Of a stretch of 64,000 bases of DNA, positions 45,807 through 54,220 are shown one piece after another. The notes beneath the pieces are model-generated. The model saw only the letters and a program-made list of their open reading frames with translations. It searched no databases and was not told where the DNA came from. A program made the position numbers and the translations under genes. The DNA is from Microbacterium ureisolvens (GTDB lineage Bacteria > Actinomycetota > Actinomycetes > Actinomycetales > Microbacteriaceae). Position 1 is the stretch's first letter, and each line of letters starts with the position of its first letter. The stretch covers positions 248,001-312,000 of the forward strand of contig NZ_JADIJE010000005.1 in the NCBI RefSeq assembly GCF_015278315.1, in the 5' to 3' direction.

Positions 45807-46601
45807 ATGTATCAGCTCGCACCCAACATCGAACTCCTCTTCACGGAGGCCGGCGACTACCACGACCGCGTGCGCGCGGCCGCCGCGGCGGGGTTCGACG
45901 CCGTCGAGATGTGGGGCCCCACCGGAGTGGACGCCCCGGCGACGCCCAAGGATCTGCCGGCGCTCAAGGCCGCGCTCGAAGAGACCGGCACGCAGCTCAC
46001 GGCCCAGCTCGCGGAGCCCCGTACGCAGTTCATGATCCCGCCGTGGGACCACTCGGAGTTCTTCCGCAAGCTCGACGAGGGCGTCGCGATCGCCACCGAC
46101 CTCGGCTGCCCCCGCATCGTCGTCGGCAGCGGCACGGGCTTCGGCGGCTGGAAGCGTCAGGTGCAGCTCGACAAGCTCATCGAGATCTACCAGAAGGCCA
46201 TCGCGCAGATCGACGGCTCGGGCATCACGCTCGTGCTCGAGCCGGTCAACGTGCGCGTCGACCACCCCGGCTCGCTCCTGGACCGCACCGCCGAGGCGGT
46301 CTACGTCGCCCGCGGCGTCGCGTCGCCGCAATTCGGCGTGCTGTACGACATCTATCACTCGGCCGTCGAGGGCGAGGACATGGCCGTCGAACTCGCCAAC
46401 GCGGGCGACCTCGTGAAGTACGTCCAGCTCGCCGACGCCCCCGGCCGCGGCGAACCGGGCACCGGCGACCTCGACTGGGCGGAGCGCTTCGGCATCCTCC
46501 GTACCAACGGCTACGACGGGCCGATCGGCCTCGAGTACTACCCGACGGTCGAGTCCGCGGCATCCGTCGCCCTCATCCGGGAGCTGGCGGTCACGGCATG
46601 A
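45807..46601 (+). CDS. Hydroxypyruvate-isomerase-like TIM barrel isomerase
   Basis: 264 residues from ATG 45807 (GAGAAGG upstream). Hyi-type signature blocks are APNIELLFTEAGDYHDRVRAAAAAGFDAVEMWGP, LVLEPVNVRVDHPG with the metal Glu near 150, VLYDIYHSAVEGEDM with Asp and His, VQLADAPGRGEPGTGDLDW, and IGLEYYP with the final Glu. It probably isomerises a keto-sugar or keto-acid coming from the oxidised glycosyl group. It overlaps the GMC oxidase gene by 4 nt. Confidence 0.82.
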   Translation: MYQLAPNIELLFTEAGDYHDRVRAAAAAGFDAVEMWGPTGVDAPATPKDLPALKAALEETGTQLTAQLAEPRTQFMIPPWDHSEFFRKLDEGVAIATDLGCPRIVVGSGTGFGGWKRQVQLDKLIEIYQKAIAQIDGSGITLVLEPVNVRVDHPGSLLDRTAEAVYVARGVASPQFGVLYDIYHSAVEGEDMAVELANAGDLVKYVQLADAPGRGEPGTGDLDWAERFGILRTNGYDGPIGLEYYPTVESAASVALIRELAVTA

Positions 46602-48118
46602 GCCGTTACCCCGCGTCGGTCGACGTCGCGATCGTCGGCAGCGGTCCCGCCGGTGCGACGTACGCGCGCATCCTGAGCGAGGAGGCGCCGGATGCCTCGA
46701 TCGCGATGTTCGAGGTCGGCCCCACGGTCTCCGACCCGCCAGGTGCGCACGTGAAGAACATCGAAGACACCGATCTCCGGGCCGAAGCGCAGCGGAGGTC
46801 GGAAGGCCCTGGGGCCGGTGAGGCGACCGTCAACAACCCGGGCGCCGTCACCTCCGGGATGCGTCGCGCGCGACCGGGGACCTATCTGCTCTCCGACGGC
46901 TACCAGGCCGACGGCGAGGATGGTCTCCCTGTCGCCGCGTTCTCGAGCAACGTCGGCGGGATGGCGGCGCACTGGACGGGTGCATGCCCGCGGCCGGGCG
47001 GCAGCGAGCGCATCGCCTTCCTCCCCGACCTGGATGAACTGCTCGATGAGGGCGATCGCCTGCTGGGCGTGACGACGGATGCATTCGACGCGGCGCCCTT
47101 CACGGCGCTCGTGCGTGAGCGGCTCGCAGCCGCCGTGGACGACCATCGCGCCGAGGAGACCCGCGTACAGCGCATGCCCCTGGCTGTGCACCGGCGCGAG
47201 GACGGGCGACTCGTATGGTCGGGCTCGGACGTCGTGCTGGGCGATGTCACGCGCCGCAATCCCGCCTTCTCACTGCTCGACGAGTCGCTCGTGACGCGCG
47301 TGCTCGTCGAGGACGGACGCGCGGCGGGCGTCGAGGTCCGGGATCTCCGCACCGGTGAGGTGCACGAGGTGCGCGCCCGCGCCGTCGTGGTCGCCGCGGA
47401 CGCGCTGCGCACCCCGCAGGTGCTGTGGGCGTCGGGCGTGCGCCCCGCCGCGCTCGGCCGCATGCTCAACGACCAGACGCAGGTGGTCTACGCCTCGCGA
47501 CTGCGCGACGTCGAGCCGCCCGCAGAGGACGGGATCGCAGCATCCGGAGCCCTCTCCGAGCAGAGCGGCGTCAGCTGGGTGCCGTTCACGGACGAGATGC
47601 CGTTCCACGGGCAGATCATGCAGCTCGACGCCTCGCCGGTGCCGCTCGCGGACGACGACCCTGTGATCCCCGGATCGATCGTCGGGCTCGGCCTGTTCTG
47701 CGCCAAGGATCTGCAGTGGGACGACCGCGTCGAGTTCTCGGACACCGAGCAGGACTCGTATGGGATGCCGGCGATGCGCCTGCACTACACGCTCACCGAC
47801 CGTGATCACGCCGTGCTCGATCGCGCGCGTGCGGAGATCGTCGAGCTCGCGAAGGCTGTCGGCGAGCCGATCGGCGACCGGCCGTTCAAGATGCCGCTCG
47901 GTGCGTCGCTGCACTACCAGGGCACGACCCGCATGGGCGAGACCGACGACGGCCAGAGCGTCTGCGGCCCCGACAGCGAGGTGTGGGGCGTGCCCGGACT
48001 GTTCGTCGCAGGCAACGGCGTCATCCCGACCGCGACGGCGTGCAACCCCACGCTGACGTCGGTCGCGCTCGGGGTGCGCGGAGCGCGCCACATCGCTCGC
48101 ACTCTTGCTTATGTCTAA
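46598..48118 (+). CDS. GMC-type FAD oxidoreductase, probable C-glycoside 3-oxidase (CarA-like)
   Basis: 506 residues. VDVAIVGSGPAGATYARIL binds the FAD ADP moiety; SSNVGGMAAHWTGACPRPGG is the flavin-contacting loop. The catalytic pair is His in GASLHYQGTTRMG (near 440) and Asn in TACNPTLTSVALG (near 487). The shape (pyranose-oxidase-like, about 500 residues) and position directly before CGD beta/alpha genes match the described Microbacterium CarA and Arthrobacter C-glycoside 3-oxidases, which oxidise the C3 hydroxyl of a C-linked glucose. Its stop codon overlaps regulatory site D. Confidence 0.83.
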   Translation: MSRYPASVDVAIVGSGPAGATYARILSEEAPDASIAMFEVGPTVSDPPGAHVKNIEDTDLRAEAQRRSEGPGAGEATVNNPGAVTSGMRRARPGTYLLSDGYQADGEDGLPVAAFSSNVGGMAAHWTGACPRPGGSERIAFLPDLDELLDEGDRLLGVTTDAFDAAPFTALVRERLAAAVDDHRAEETRVQRMPLAVHRREDGRLVWSGSDVVLGDVTRRNPAFSLLDESLVTRVLVEDGRAAGVEVRDLRTGEVHEVRARAVVVAADALRTPQVLWASGVRPAALGRMLNDQTQVVYASRLRDVEPPAEDGIAASGALSEQSGVSWVPFTDEMPFHGQIMQLDASPVPLADDDPVIPGSIVGLGLFCAKDLQWDDRVEFSDTEQDSYGMPAMRLHYTLTDRDHAVLDRARAEIVELAKAVGEPIGDRPFKMPLGASLHYQGTTRMGETDDGQSVCGPDSEVWGVPGLFVAGNGVIPTATACNPTLTSVALGVRGARHIARTLAYV

Positions 48119-48130
48119 ATCAGACATTAG
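48110..48130. promoter_or_regulatory. Island regulatory motif, site D
   Basis: TATGT-CTAAATCA-GACATTAG, containing the dyad ATGTCT-AAATC-AGACAT. It overlaps the GMC oxidase stop codon and lies 38 bp before the beta-subunit gene, suggesting an internal promoter for the CGD genes. Confidence 0.6.
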
Positions 48131-48167
48131 AGTGTAGAAACAAGAACTAAGTGTCAAGGAGGACTCT

Positions 48168-48572
48168 GTGATACCCGATCGCATCATCGAGCAGGGAACG
48201 CTCACGACCGACGGCGCCCGTGTCTCGGTCGAGGTTCGCTTGCCGTGGTACCGCGCGCTGCCCGCCTCGTGCATCGGCCGCGCCACGCTCACCGTCGACG
48301 GCGTCGAGGTGCCGGCCGATTCCCTCCGCTGGGGGATGAACGGCCAGACCTTCACCTTCAACGAGCTCGTGCCGAACACACAGGACTGGTGGTTCCCGAC
48401 CGACTCCGCCGTGCTCTCGGGCGACCTCGAGCTCGCCGGCGACGCCGAGCACAAGGTCGAGGTCGGCCTCACCCTCTACATCCCGTACATCGTCATCGGC
48501 GAGAACGAGGTGCTCCACATCGAGGAGCACGACGCCAAGACCATGACCGCACGAAAGGCGGTGGCGGCATGA
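48168..48572 (+). CDS. C-glycoside deglycosidase beta-subunit-like protein 1 (DUF6379 type)
   Basis: 134 residues from a GTG with a strong AAGGAGG 5 nt upstream. All-beta small protein with VEVRLPWYRALPASCIGRATLTVDGVEV, WGMNGQTFTFNELV, WWFPTDSAVL and VGLTLYIPYIVIGENEVLHIEE. It matches the CGD beta family that completes the active site of the alpha TIM barrel. It overlaps the alpha gene by 4 nt, which would favour equal amounts of the two chains. Confidence 0.85.
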   Translation: MIPDRIIEQGTLTTDGARVSVEVRLPWYRALPASCIGRATLTVDGVEVPADSLRWGMNGQTFTFNELVPNTQDWWFPTDSAVLSGDLELAGDAEHKVEVGLTLYIPYIVIGENEVLHIEEHDAKTMTARKAVAA

Positions 48573-49696
48573 CCGGCCTCGGCTCGCCCATCCAGGGCGT
48601 CACGCTCTACAGCTTCACGCGCGCGTTCCACGGTCGCGAGTACGACCTCGAGGGCCTCATCCGCAAGGTCGCCGCCGACGGCTACGGCCCGGGTCTCGAG
48701 ATCATCGGCTTCTCGAGCTTCCGCGGCTTCCCCGAGATCGACGACCGCTTCGCCGGCTGGTTCCGCGACCTCGTCGACGAGACCGGCCTCGTCACCACCT
48801 CGCTCGCCGTGAACGCCGACATCGGCATCCACCGCGACCGGCTCCTGACTCAGGACGAGCTGCTCGCGTACATGCGCCGGCAGATCGCGGCCGCCGCGAA
48901 GCTCGGGTTCCCGATCGCCCGTGTGCAGATCTCGATCGAGCCGGATTCGATGGAGGCCCTCGCGCCGATCGCCGAGGAGTACGGCGTGACGCTCGCCCTC
49001 GAGGTGCACGCCGACCAGTACGCCTTGCACCCGCGCATCCTGGCGCTTCGCGACCGCTACGAGAAGGTCGGCTCGCCGTTCCTCGGCTTCACGATGGACT
49101 GGGGCGCCACGGTGACCGGCTTCGCGCCGTCGCTGCTCGAGGCCTACCGCCGCCGCGGCGCGTCGGAGGAGCTCCTCGGCAAGGTCGTCCAGCTGTGGGA
49201 CGAGTTCTACGAGCAGGGCCCGCCCGCCGACCAGGCCGACCACGGCCAGCGCTTCGGCCGCTTCATCGGCCTCGCCGCGCAGAACGGCCGCCCCGACCTC
49301 GGCATCGACTTCGCGATCAACGGCACCGGCCTGTTCGGCCCGGCGCGCGTGGACGACTGGCTCGAGATCATGCCGTGGATCAAGCACGTGCACGGCAAGT
49401 TCTTCGGCATCGACGAGACGGGCGAAGAGCCCTCGGTGCCGGTGCGCGACCTCGTGACTCTGCTCGTCGAGAACGGCTACAACGGCGCCATCTCGAGCGA
49501 GTACGAGGGCTGGCACTGGAACCACTGGCAGTCGCCTTTCGACATCATCGCCGGTGAGCAGGCCGTACAGCGCTCGGCTGCGCAGGCGGCCGGCTCGCGC
49601 ATGGTCACGGATGCCGCGGACGCACGTCTGCAGCTGGCCCAGTGGCTTCCGACCAGGACGTCGGTTCCTGAGCTTGTCGAAGGAGCGAAGGCATGA
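48569..49696 (+). CDS. C-glycoside deglycosidase alpha-subunit-like TIM barrel 1
   Basis: 375 residues. QGVTLYSFTRAFHGREYDLEGLIRKVAADGYGPGLEIIGF starts the barrel. Expected metal ligands are Glu and His in LALEVHADQY (near 150), Asp in FTMDWGATV (near 175), His in KHVHGKFFGID (near 275) and Glu in ISSEYEGWHW (near 312). It works with the beta protein encoded just upstream. The last residues, SVPELVEGAKA, derive from a dispersed genomic repeat (49664-49685) and are unlikely to be part of the fold. Confidence 0.85.
   Translation: MTGLGSPIQGVTLYSFTRAFHGREYDLEGLIRKVAADGYGPGLEIIGFSSFRGFPEIDDRFAGWFRDLVDETGLVTTSLAVNADIGIHRDRLLTQDELLAYMRRQIAAAAKLGFPIARVQISIEPDSMEALAPIAEEYGVTLALEVHADQYALHPRILALRDRYEKVGSPFLGFTMDWGATVTGFAPSLLEAYRRRGASEELLGKVVQLWDEFYEQGPPADQADHGQRFGRFIGLAAQNGRPDLGIDFAINGTGLFGPARVDDWLEIMPWIKHVHGKFFGIDETGEEPSVPVRDLVTLLVENGYNGAISSEYEGWHWNHWQSPFDIIAGEQAVQRSAAQAAGSRMVTDAADARLQLAQWLPTRTSVPELVEGAKA
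49664..49685. repeat. Dispersed repeat CCTGAGCTTGTCGAAGG in 3' end of alpha gene
   Basis: This motif is a repeat I recognise from Microbacteriaceae genomes, here read in frame as VPELVEGA. Its right end AAGGAG lies 7 nt before the next start codon and so provides the ribosome binding site of the second alpha gene. Recognised from memory, not by search. Confidence 0.6.
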
Positions 49697-50727
49697 GCGC
49701 CGACATCGCCGGCACCGGCATCCGCCTCGGCACGACGCTGTACTCGATGACGAGCGAGTTCGCCGCGGGCCTCTACACGCCCGAGACGCTCATCGCCGCC
49801 GTCGCCGAGAACGGCATCGGACCGGGCGTCGAGTTCAACATCGCGCAGCTGCTGCGCACCTACCCCGACGTCGACGACGCCTTCGTGAAGCTGTGGTTCG
49901 ACTCGCTCGAGAAGTACGAGCTCGAGCCCAGCGCCGTCGGCACGAACCTCGACATGGGGCGCCGCAAGGACCGCGACATGACGCCCGACGAGGAGCACGA
50001 CTTCCTCGCGCGGCAGCTGAAGACCGCGCACACGCTGGGCTTCAAAAGGGTCGTCATCCGCTCTGCGGGCAAGGAGCTGCTGCGCAGCCTCCTGCCGCTC
50101 GCGGAGAAGTACGACCAGCGTCTCGGCTACGAGATCCACGCGCCCGAGGGCCCGAACAGCCCCAAGGTCCTGCAGATCCGCGAGCTCTACGAAGAGCTCG
50201 GCAGCGATCGGCTGGGCTTCACCGCCGACTTCTCGTCGACGATGCACAGCCTCTCGCCGCGCCTGCTGGGCACCCTCCGCCAGATGGACATGCCGGAGGA
50301 GTACTTCCCGGTGATGGACGAGATCTGGCACAAGCCCTTGCCGATGCACGTGCGCAACCAGGAGTTCGAGGACTACCTCACGGCGCAGGGGTGGGACTTC
50401 CTCAAGGCCGGTCCGTTCACGCGCCTGGCGTTCAACATGCACGGGCTCGTGCCGCCGGAGGAGTGGCTCGACATCATGCCGCAGATCTTCCACGTCCACG
50501 CGAAGTTCTACGACATCAGCGCCGACGGCGAAGAGCCCGCGATGGACATCCCGCGCATCGTGCGGCAGTTCGTCGAGGGCGGCTATCAGGGCTACCTCTC
50601 GAGCGAATGGGAGGGCCACGCCTTCTCCGACCTCGGCGAGGCCGACCCCATCGACCTCGTGAAGAAGCAGCACGCGCTCATGCGTCGTGCGATCGAAGAG
50701 ACCGTCGCGCAGCGCCAGCCGGCCTGA
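49693..50727 (+). CDS. C-glycoside deglycosidase alpha-subunit-like TIM barrel 2
   Basis: 344 residues, overlapping the first alpha gene by 4 nt. GTTLYSMTSEFAAGLYTPETLIAAVAENGIGPGVEFN opens the barrel. Metal ligands expected from the family are Glu in YEIHAPEGPN (near 154), Asp in TADFSSTMHS (near 178), His in HVHAKFYDIS and Glu in LSSEWEGHAF (near 302). It closely matches the second half of the fused protein at 31671, with which it shares long blocks. Its beta partner is probably the protein at 51537, beyond the SnoaL-like gene. Confidence 0.85.
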   Translation: MSADIAGTGIRLGTTLYSMTSEFAAGLYTPETLIAAVAENGIGPGVEFNIAQLLRTYPDVDDAFVKLWFDSLEKYELEPSAVGTNLDMGRRKDRDMTPDEEHDFLARQLKTAHTLGFKRVVIRSAGKELLRSLLPLAEKYDQRLGYEIHAPEGPNSPKVLQIRELYEELGSDRLGFTADFSSTMHSLSPRLLGTLRQMDMPEEYFPVMDEIWHKPLPMHVRNQEFEDYLTAQGWDFLKAGPFTRLAFNMHGLVPPEEWLDIMPQIFHVHAKFYDISADGEEPAMDIPRIVRQFVEGGYQGYLSSEWEGHAFSDLGEADPIDLVKKQHALMRRAIEETVAQRQPA

Positions 50728-50745
50728 GCGGACACAGGAGCAGAA

Positions 50746-51528
50746 ATGACCGACACTGTCGCCGAAGCCACTGTCGCCGAACTCGCCGCGGAGGTCGCGC
50801 GCCTGCGCGAGCAGGTCGAGGGCGCCCAGCGCCTCGCCCAGCGGGCCGAGGACCGCGGGCAGGTGGAGAACCTCTTCAACCGCTACATGTACCTGCACAA
50901 CGCCTTCCAGGACGAGCAGATCATCCCCCTGTGGGTGAAGGAGGGGACGGAAGGCATTCGCGCGCGCTACACGAACGCGGGCCAGTACACCACGTGGGAG
51001 AGCGTCACGCGCTACCACCGCGACCGGCCCACCCCGGCCGGCAAGCTCATCCTCCACGCCACCACGACCCCGGTGATCGAGGTCGCCGGAGACGGGCAGA
51101 CCGCCAAGGGCGTCTGGCTGATGGCCGGCACCGAGTCGGGACTCACCGACCCGAAGGTGGCCGAGGCGTTCCCCGACATGTACTCGCCGGAGGAGGTGCT
51201 CGGCAAGAAGGTCTGGGCGCACTGGGTGTGGTGCAAGTACGCGATCGACTTCCTCAAGCAGGACGGCGAGTGGCGGTTCTGGAAGTTCCGCTGCTATGAG
51301 CTCGCGCGCGCGCCGTTCGAGGAGAACTGGATCAGCTTCGGGCTGAAGAACCAGGGCGCCTTCGACCTCGACCTCATGTACTTCGGGGACGACGGCAAGC
51401 CGGTGTTCATGCCGCCGGCCGACGAGCCGGTCGCCTCGAAGAACCACCCGTACAGCCCGGAGACGGTGCAGAAGCTCGAGCCCGCGCCGCCGGTCGCGCA
51501 CGATCACTTCACCGACACCTTCGCCTAG
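50746..51528 (+). CDS. SnoaL/NTF2-like protein with N-terminal coiled coil
   Basis: 260 residues. Residues of about 5-40 (VAELAAEVARLREQVEGAQRLAQRAEDRG) predict a coiled coil. The rest is a large SnoaL_4-type NTF2 fold (VENLFNRYMYLHNAFQDEQIIPLWVKEGTEGIRARYTNAGQY, VWCKYAIDFLKQDGEWRFWKFRCYEL). It lies between alpha 2 and beta 2 with gaps under 20 bp, so it belongs to the CGD operon. It may bind or dehydrate the polyphenol aglycone or keto-sugar; the role is not established. Confidence 0.7.
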   Translation: MTDTVAEATVAELAAEVARLREQVEGAQRLAQRAEDRGQVENLFNRYMYLHNAFQDEQIIPLWVKEGTEGIRARYTNAGQYTTWESVTRYHRDRPTPAGKLILHATTTPVIEVAGDGQTAKGVWLMAGTESGLTDPKVAEAFPDMYSPEEVLGKKVWAHWVWCKYAIDFLKQDGEWRFWKFRCYELARAPFEENWISFGLKNQGAFDLDLMYFGDDGKPVFMPPADEPVASKNHPYSPETVQKLEPAPPVAHDHFTDTFA

Positions 51529-51536
51529 GAGACCCC

Positions 51537-51953
51537 ATGGCCACCCACAACTCGCTCTTCTCCGAGAAGGACGTCCGCCGCACCGACGACGGCATCGCGG
51601 TCTCGGTGCAGCTGCCCTGGTACCGCAGCCTCTGGCTGTCGGCGGTCGACGATGTCGCAGCATCCGTCAACGGCGTCGCCGTGCCGAGGGAGGACCTGCG
51701 CTTCGTGCTGCAGGGACGCTCGTACACGATCGACGAGCTGCCCGAGCAGTCCGAGACGCTCTGGTTCGTCGCCGACCGGCCCGACGTCGAGATCGCCCTC
51801 GCGTCGCCGCCGGCCGCGGGGGAGAAGCTCACTGTCGAGGTCGTCCTCACGATGCGCCTGCTCTACATGCAGATCATGCCCGGCGTGGACGGCGGCCCCG
51901 GCAGGTACGTGACCAACCGCGTGCCGGTCGAGCGTGAGGTCGTGCTCGCATGA
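51537..51953 (+). CDS. C-glycoside deglycosidase beta-subunit-like protein 2 (DUF6379 type)
   Basis: 138 residues. [48 protein letters not shown] and [24 protein letters not shown] are nearly the same blocks as the N-terminal domain of the fusion at 31671. It is the likely partner of alpha 2 (49693). Overlaps the Gfo/Idh/MocA gene by 4 nt. Confidence 0.83.
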   Translation: MATHNSLFSEKDVRRTDDGIAVSVQLPWYRSLWLSAVDDVAASVNGVAVPREDLRFVLQGRSYTIDELPEQSETLWFVADRPDVEIALASPPAAGEKLTVEVVLTMRLLYMQIMPGVDGGPGRYVTNRVPVEREVVLA

Positions 51954-53131
51954 CGCTCCGCGTGGCCATGATCGGCTACGGCTTCATGGGCGCCGCGCAC
52001 TCGGTGGGGTGGCGGCAGGCGCCGCACGTGTTCTCGGTGCCCGACGACGTCGAGATGGCCGTGATCGTCGGCCGCAACGCGAAGGCGGTGGCGGATGCTG
52101 CGGCCCAGTGGGGCTGGGCGGAGTCGGCGACCGATTGGCGCGAGGTGATCGCGCGCGACGACATCGACATCGTTGACATCGTGACGCCGGGCGACTCGCA
52201 CGCCGAGATCGCGATCGCGGCGCTCGAGGCCGGCAAGCACGTGCTGTGCGAGAAGCCGTTGGCCAACACCGTCGAGGAGGCCGGGGCGATGGCCGAGGCC
52301 GCGTCCCGCGCCGCCGCGCGTGGCGTGCGGTCGATGGTCGGCTTCACCTACCGCCGCGTGCCCGCCGTGACCTTCCTCCGGGACCTCATCGCGCAGGGCG
52401 CCGTCGGTAAGATCGCGCATGTGCGCGCGGCGTATCGCCAGGACTGGCTGGTCGATCCCGAGATGCCGCTTGCCTGGCGTCTGCAGAAGGAGCACGCTGG
52501 CTCCGGTGCGCTGGGCGACATCGGCGCGCACATCATCGACATGACGCAGTTCGTGACCGGACTCGACGTGGCCGCCGTCTCGGGCGTCGTCGACACCATC
52601 GTGAAGCAGCGCCCGCTGCAGGGTTCGGGCTCCGGCCTCTCGGGCACCGCGGCCGAGGGTTACGGCGAGGTCACCGTCGACGACGTCGCGATGTTCACCG
52701 GGCGCCTCGAGTCGGGGGCGCTGGTGTCGTTCGAGGCGTCGCGGTTCGCGACCGGGCGCAAGAACGACCTGTCGATCGAGGTGTCGGGAGACAAGGGCGC
52801 GCTGCGCTTCGACCTCGAGGATCTCAACACGCTCTGGTTCTACGACCGGACGGCGCCTGAGCCGACGCAGGGATTCACGCGGATCCTGGTGACGGAAGCG
52901 TCGCATCCGTATGTCGCGGCCTGGTGGCCGGCCGGACACATGCTGGGCTATGAGCACGGGTTCAGTCACCAGGTCGTGGACCTGGTCACGGCGATCGCCG
53001 AGGGCACCGACCCGCACCCGTCGTTCGACGAGGGGCTGTCGGTCCAGCGGGTGCTCGCCGCCGTCGAGGAGAGCTCGGCCCACGACTCCGTCTGGGTCTC
53101 CGTCAATGCCGACGTCACCGTGAAGGGATAG
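51950..53131 (+). CDS. Gfo/Idh/MocA family oxidoreductase
   Basis: 393 residues. The N-terminal Rossmann domain has [14 protein letters not shown] and the EKPLANT motif near residue 100 (Lys catalytic). The C-terminal domain has [21 protein letters not shown] with Asp and His near residues 192-196. Members reduce or oxidise keto-sugars; here reduction of 3-keto-glucose (released by CGD) to glucose, or oxidation at C3, is plausible. Same operon as the CGD genes. Confidence 0.87.
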   Translation: MTLRVAMIGYGFMGAAHSVGWRQAPHVFSVPDDVEMAVIVGRNAKAVADAAAQWGWAESATDWREVIARDDIDIVDIVTPGDSHAEIAIAALEAGKHVLCEKPLANTVEEAGAMAEAASRAAARGVRSMVGFTYRRVPAVTFLRDLIAQGAVGKIAHVRAAYRQDWLVDPEMPLAWRLQKEHAGSGALGDIGAHIIDMTQFVTGLDVAAVSGVVDTIVKQRPLQGSGSGLSGTAAEGYGEVTVDDVAMFTGRLESGALVSFEASRFATGRKNDLSIEVSGDKGALRFDLEDLNTLWFYDRTAPEPTQGFTRILVTEASHPYVAAWWPAGHMLGYEHGFSHQVVDLVTAIAEGTDPHPSFDEGLSVQRVLAAVEESSAHDSVWVSVNADVTVKG

Positions 53132-53133
53132 CA

Positions 53134-54141
53134 ATGCCTCGTCCGATCACCCTGTTCACCGGTCAGTGGGCCGATCTGCCGTTCGAGGAGGTGGCGCGCC
53201 TGGCGGGGGAGTGGGGCTACGACGGTCTCGAGATCGGGTGCTGGGGCGACCACATCGATGTGTCGCGGTGGGGCGACGCGGACTACGTGCAGTCGCGCCT
53301 CGACATCCTCGAGCGCAACGGCCTGAAGGTGTGGACGATCTCGAACCACCTCGCCGGTCAGGCGGTGTGCGACGATCCGATCGACGAGCGCCACCGCGAC
53401 ATCGTGAACGACCGGGTGTGGGGCGACGGCGATGCAGAGGGGGTGCGTCAGCGGGCCGCCGAAGAGCTGAAGGACACCGCGCGCTTCGCGGCGAAGCTCG
53501 GCGTGAAGACGGTGACCGGGTTCACGGGCTCGTCGATCTGGAAGGCTGTGGCGATGTTCCCGCCGGCGTCCGACGAGTGGATCGCCGCCGGCTACCGGGA
53601 CTTCGCCGACCGGTTCCACCCGATCCTCGATGTGTTCGAAGAGGTCGGGGTGCGGTTCGCGCTCGAGGTGCATCCGTCCGAGATCGCCTACGACTACTGG
53701 ACGGCGAAGGCGACCCTCGAGGCGATCGGGCATCGGAAGAGCTTCGGCATCAACTTCGACCCGTCGCACTTCATGTGGCAGCAGCTGGACCCGGTCGCGT
53801 TCGTGCTCGATTTCGCGGACCACATCTTCCACGTGCACGTGAAGGAGTCGATCACCAACCTCGACGGACGCAACGGCGTGCTCGGCTCGCATCTGCCGTG
53901 GGCCAACCCGCGTCGCGGCTGGACGTTCGTGTCGACCGCGCACGGCCAGGTGCCGTGGGAGCCGCTGTTCCGGGCTCTCAACGCGATCGGCTACGACGGC
54001 CCGACGTCGGTGGAGTGGGAGGACGCCGGCATGGACCGTCTGCAGGGCGCACCCGAGGCGATCGCGTTCGTGCGGAAGCTCAACGCCATCACGCCGCCCG
54101 CTGCCGCCTTCGACGCCGCCTTCTCCACCAAGACCGACTAG
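53134..54141 (+). CDS. Sugar phosphate isomerase/epimerase-like TIM barrel
   Basis: 335 residues. ITLFTGQWADLPFEEVARLAGEWGYDGLEIGCWGDHIDVSR is typical of the AP-endonuclease-2-like isomerase family. Metal ligands expected are Glu in LEVHPSEIAYD, Asp in INFDPSHFMWQ, His in HVHVKES and Glu in SVEWEDAGMD. Such proteins travel with Gfo/Idh/MocA partners in keto-sugar and inositol pathways. Begins 2 nt after the oxidoreductase. Confidence 0.82.
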   Translation: MPRPITLFTGQWADLPFEEVARLAGEWGYDGLEIGCWGDHIDVSRWGDADYVQSRLDILERNGLKVWTISNHLAGQAVCDDPIDERHRDIVNDRVWGDGDAEGVRQRAAEELKDTARFAAKLGVKTVTGFTGSSIWKAVAMFPPASDEWIAAGYRDFADRFHPILDVFEEVGVRFALEVHPSEIAYDYWTAKATLEAIGHRKSFGINFDPSHFMWQQLDPVAFVLDFADHIFHVHVKESITNLDGRNGVLGSHLPWANPRRGWTFVSTAHGQVPWEPLFRALNAIGYDGPTSVEWEDAGMDRLQGAPEAIAFVRKLNAITPPAAAFDAAFSTKTD

Positions 54142-54150
54142 GCCTCGACC

Positions 54151-54180
54151 GAAGCGCCCCGAATCCGCCGGGGCGCCCTT
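54151..54180. terminator. Stem-loop between isomerase and ThuA-like genes
   Basis: GCGCCCCG (54154-54161) pairs with CGGGGCGC (54169-54176) over a 7-nt loop, and CCTTC follows. It could end part of the transcript before the ThuA-like gene. Confidence 0.55.
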
Positions 54181-54220
54181 CGGCGTGCCTTCGCACGCCC
54201 TGCACGAAGGAGTGTTCCGC

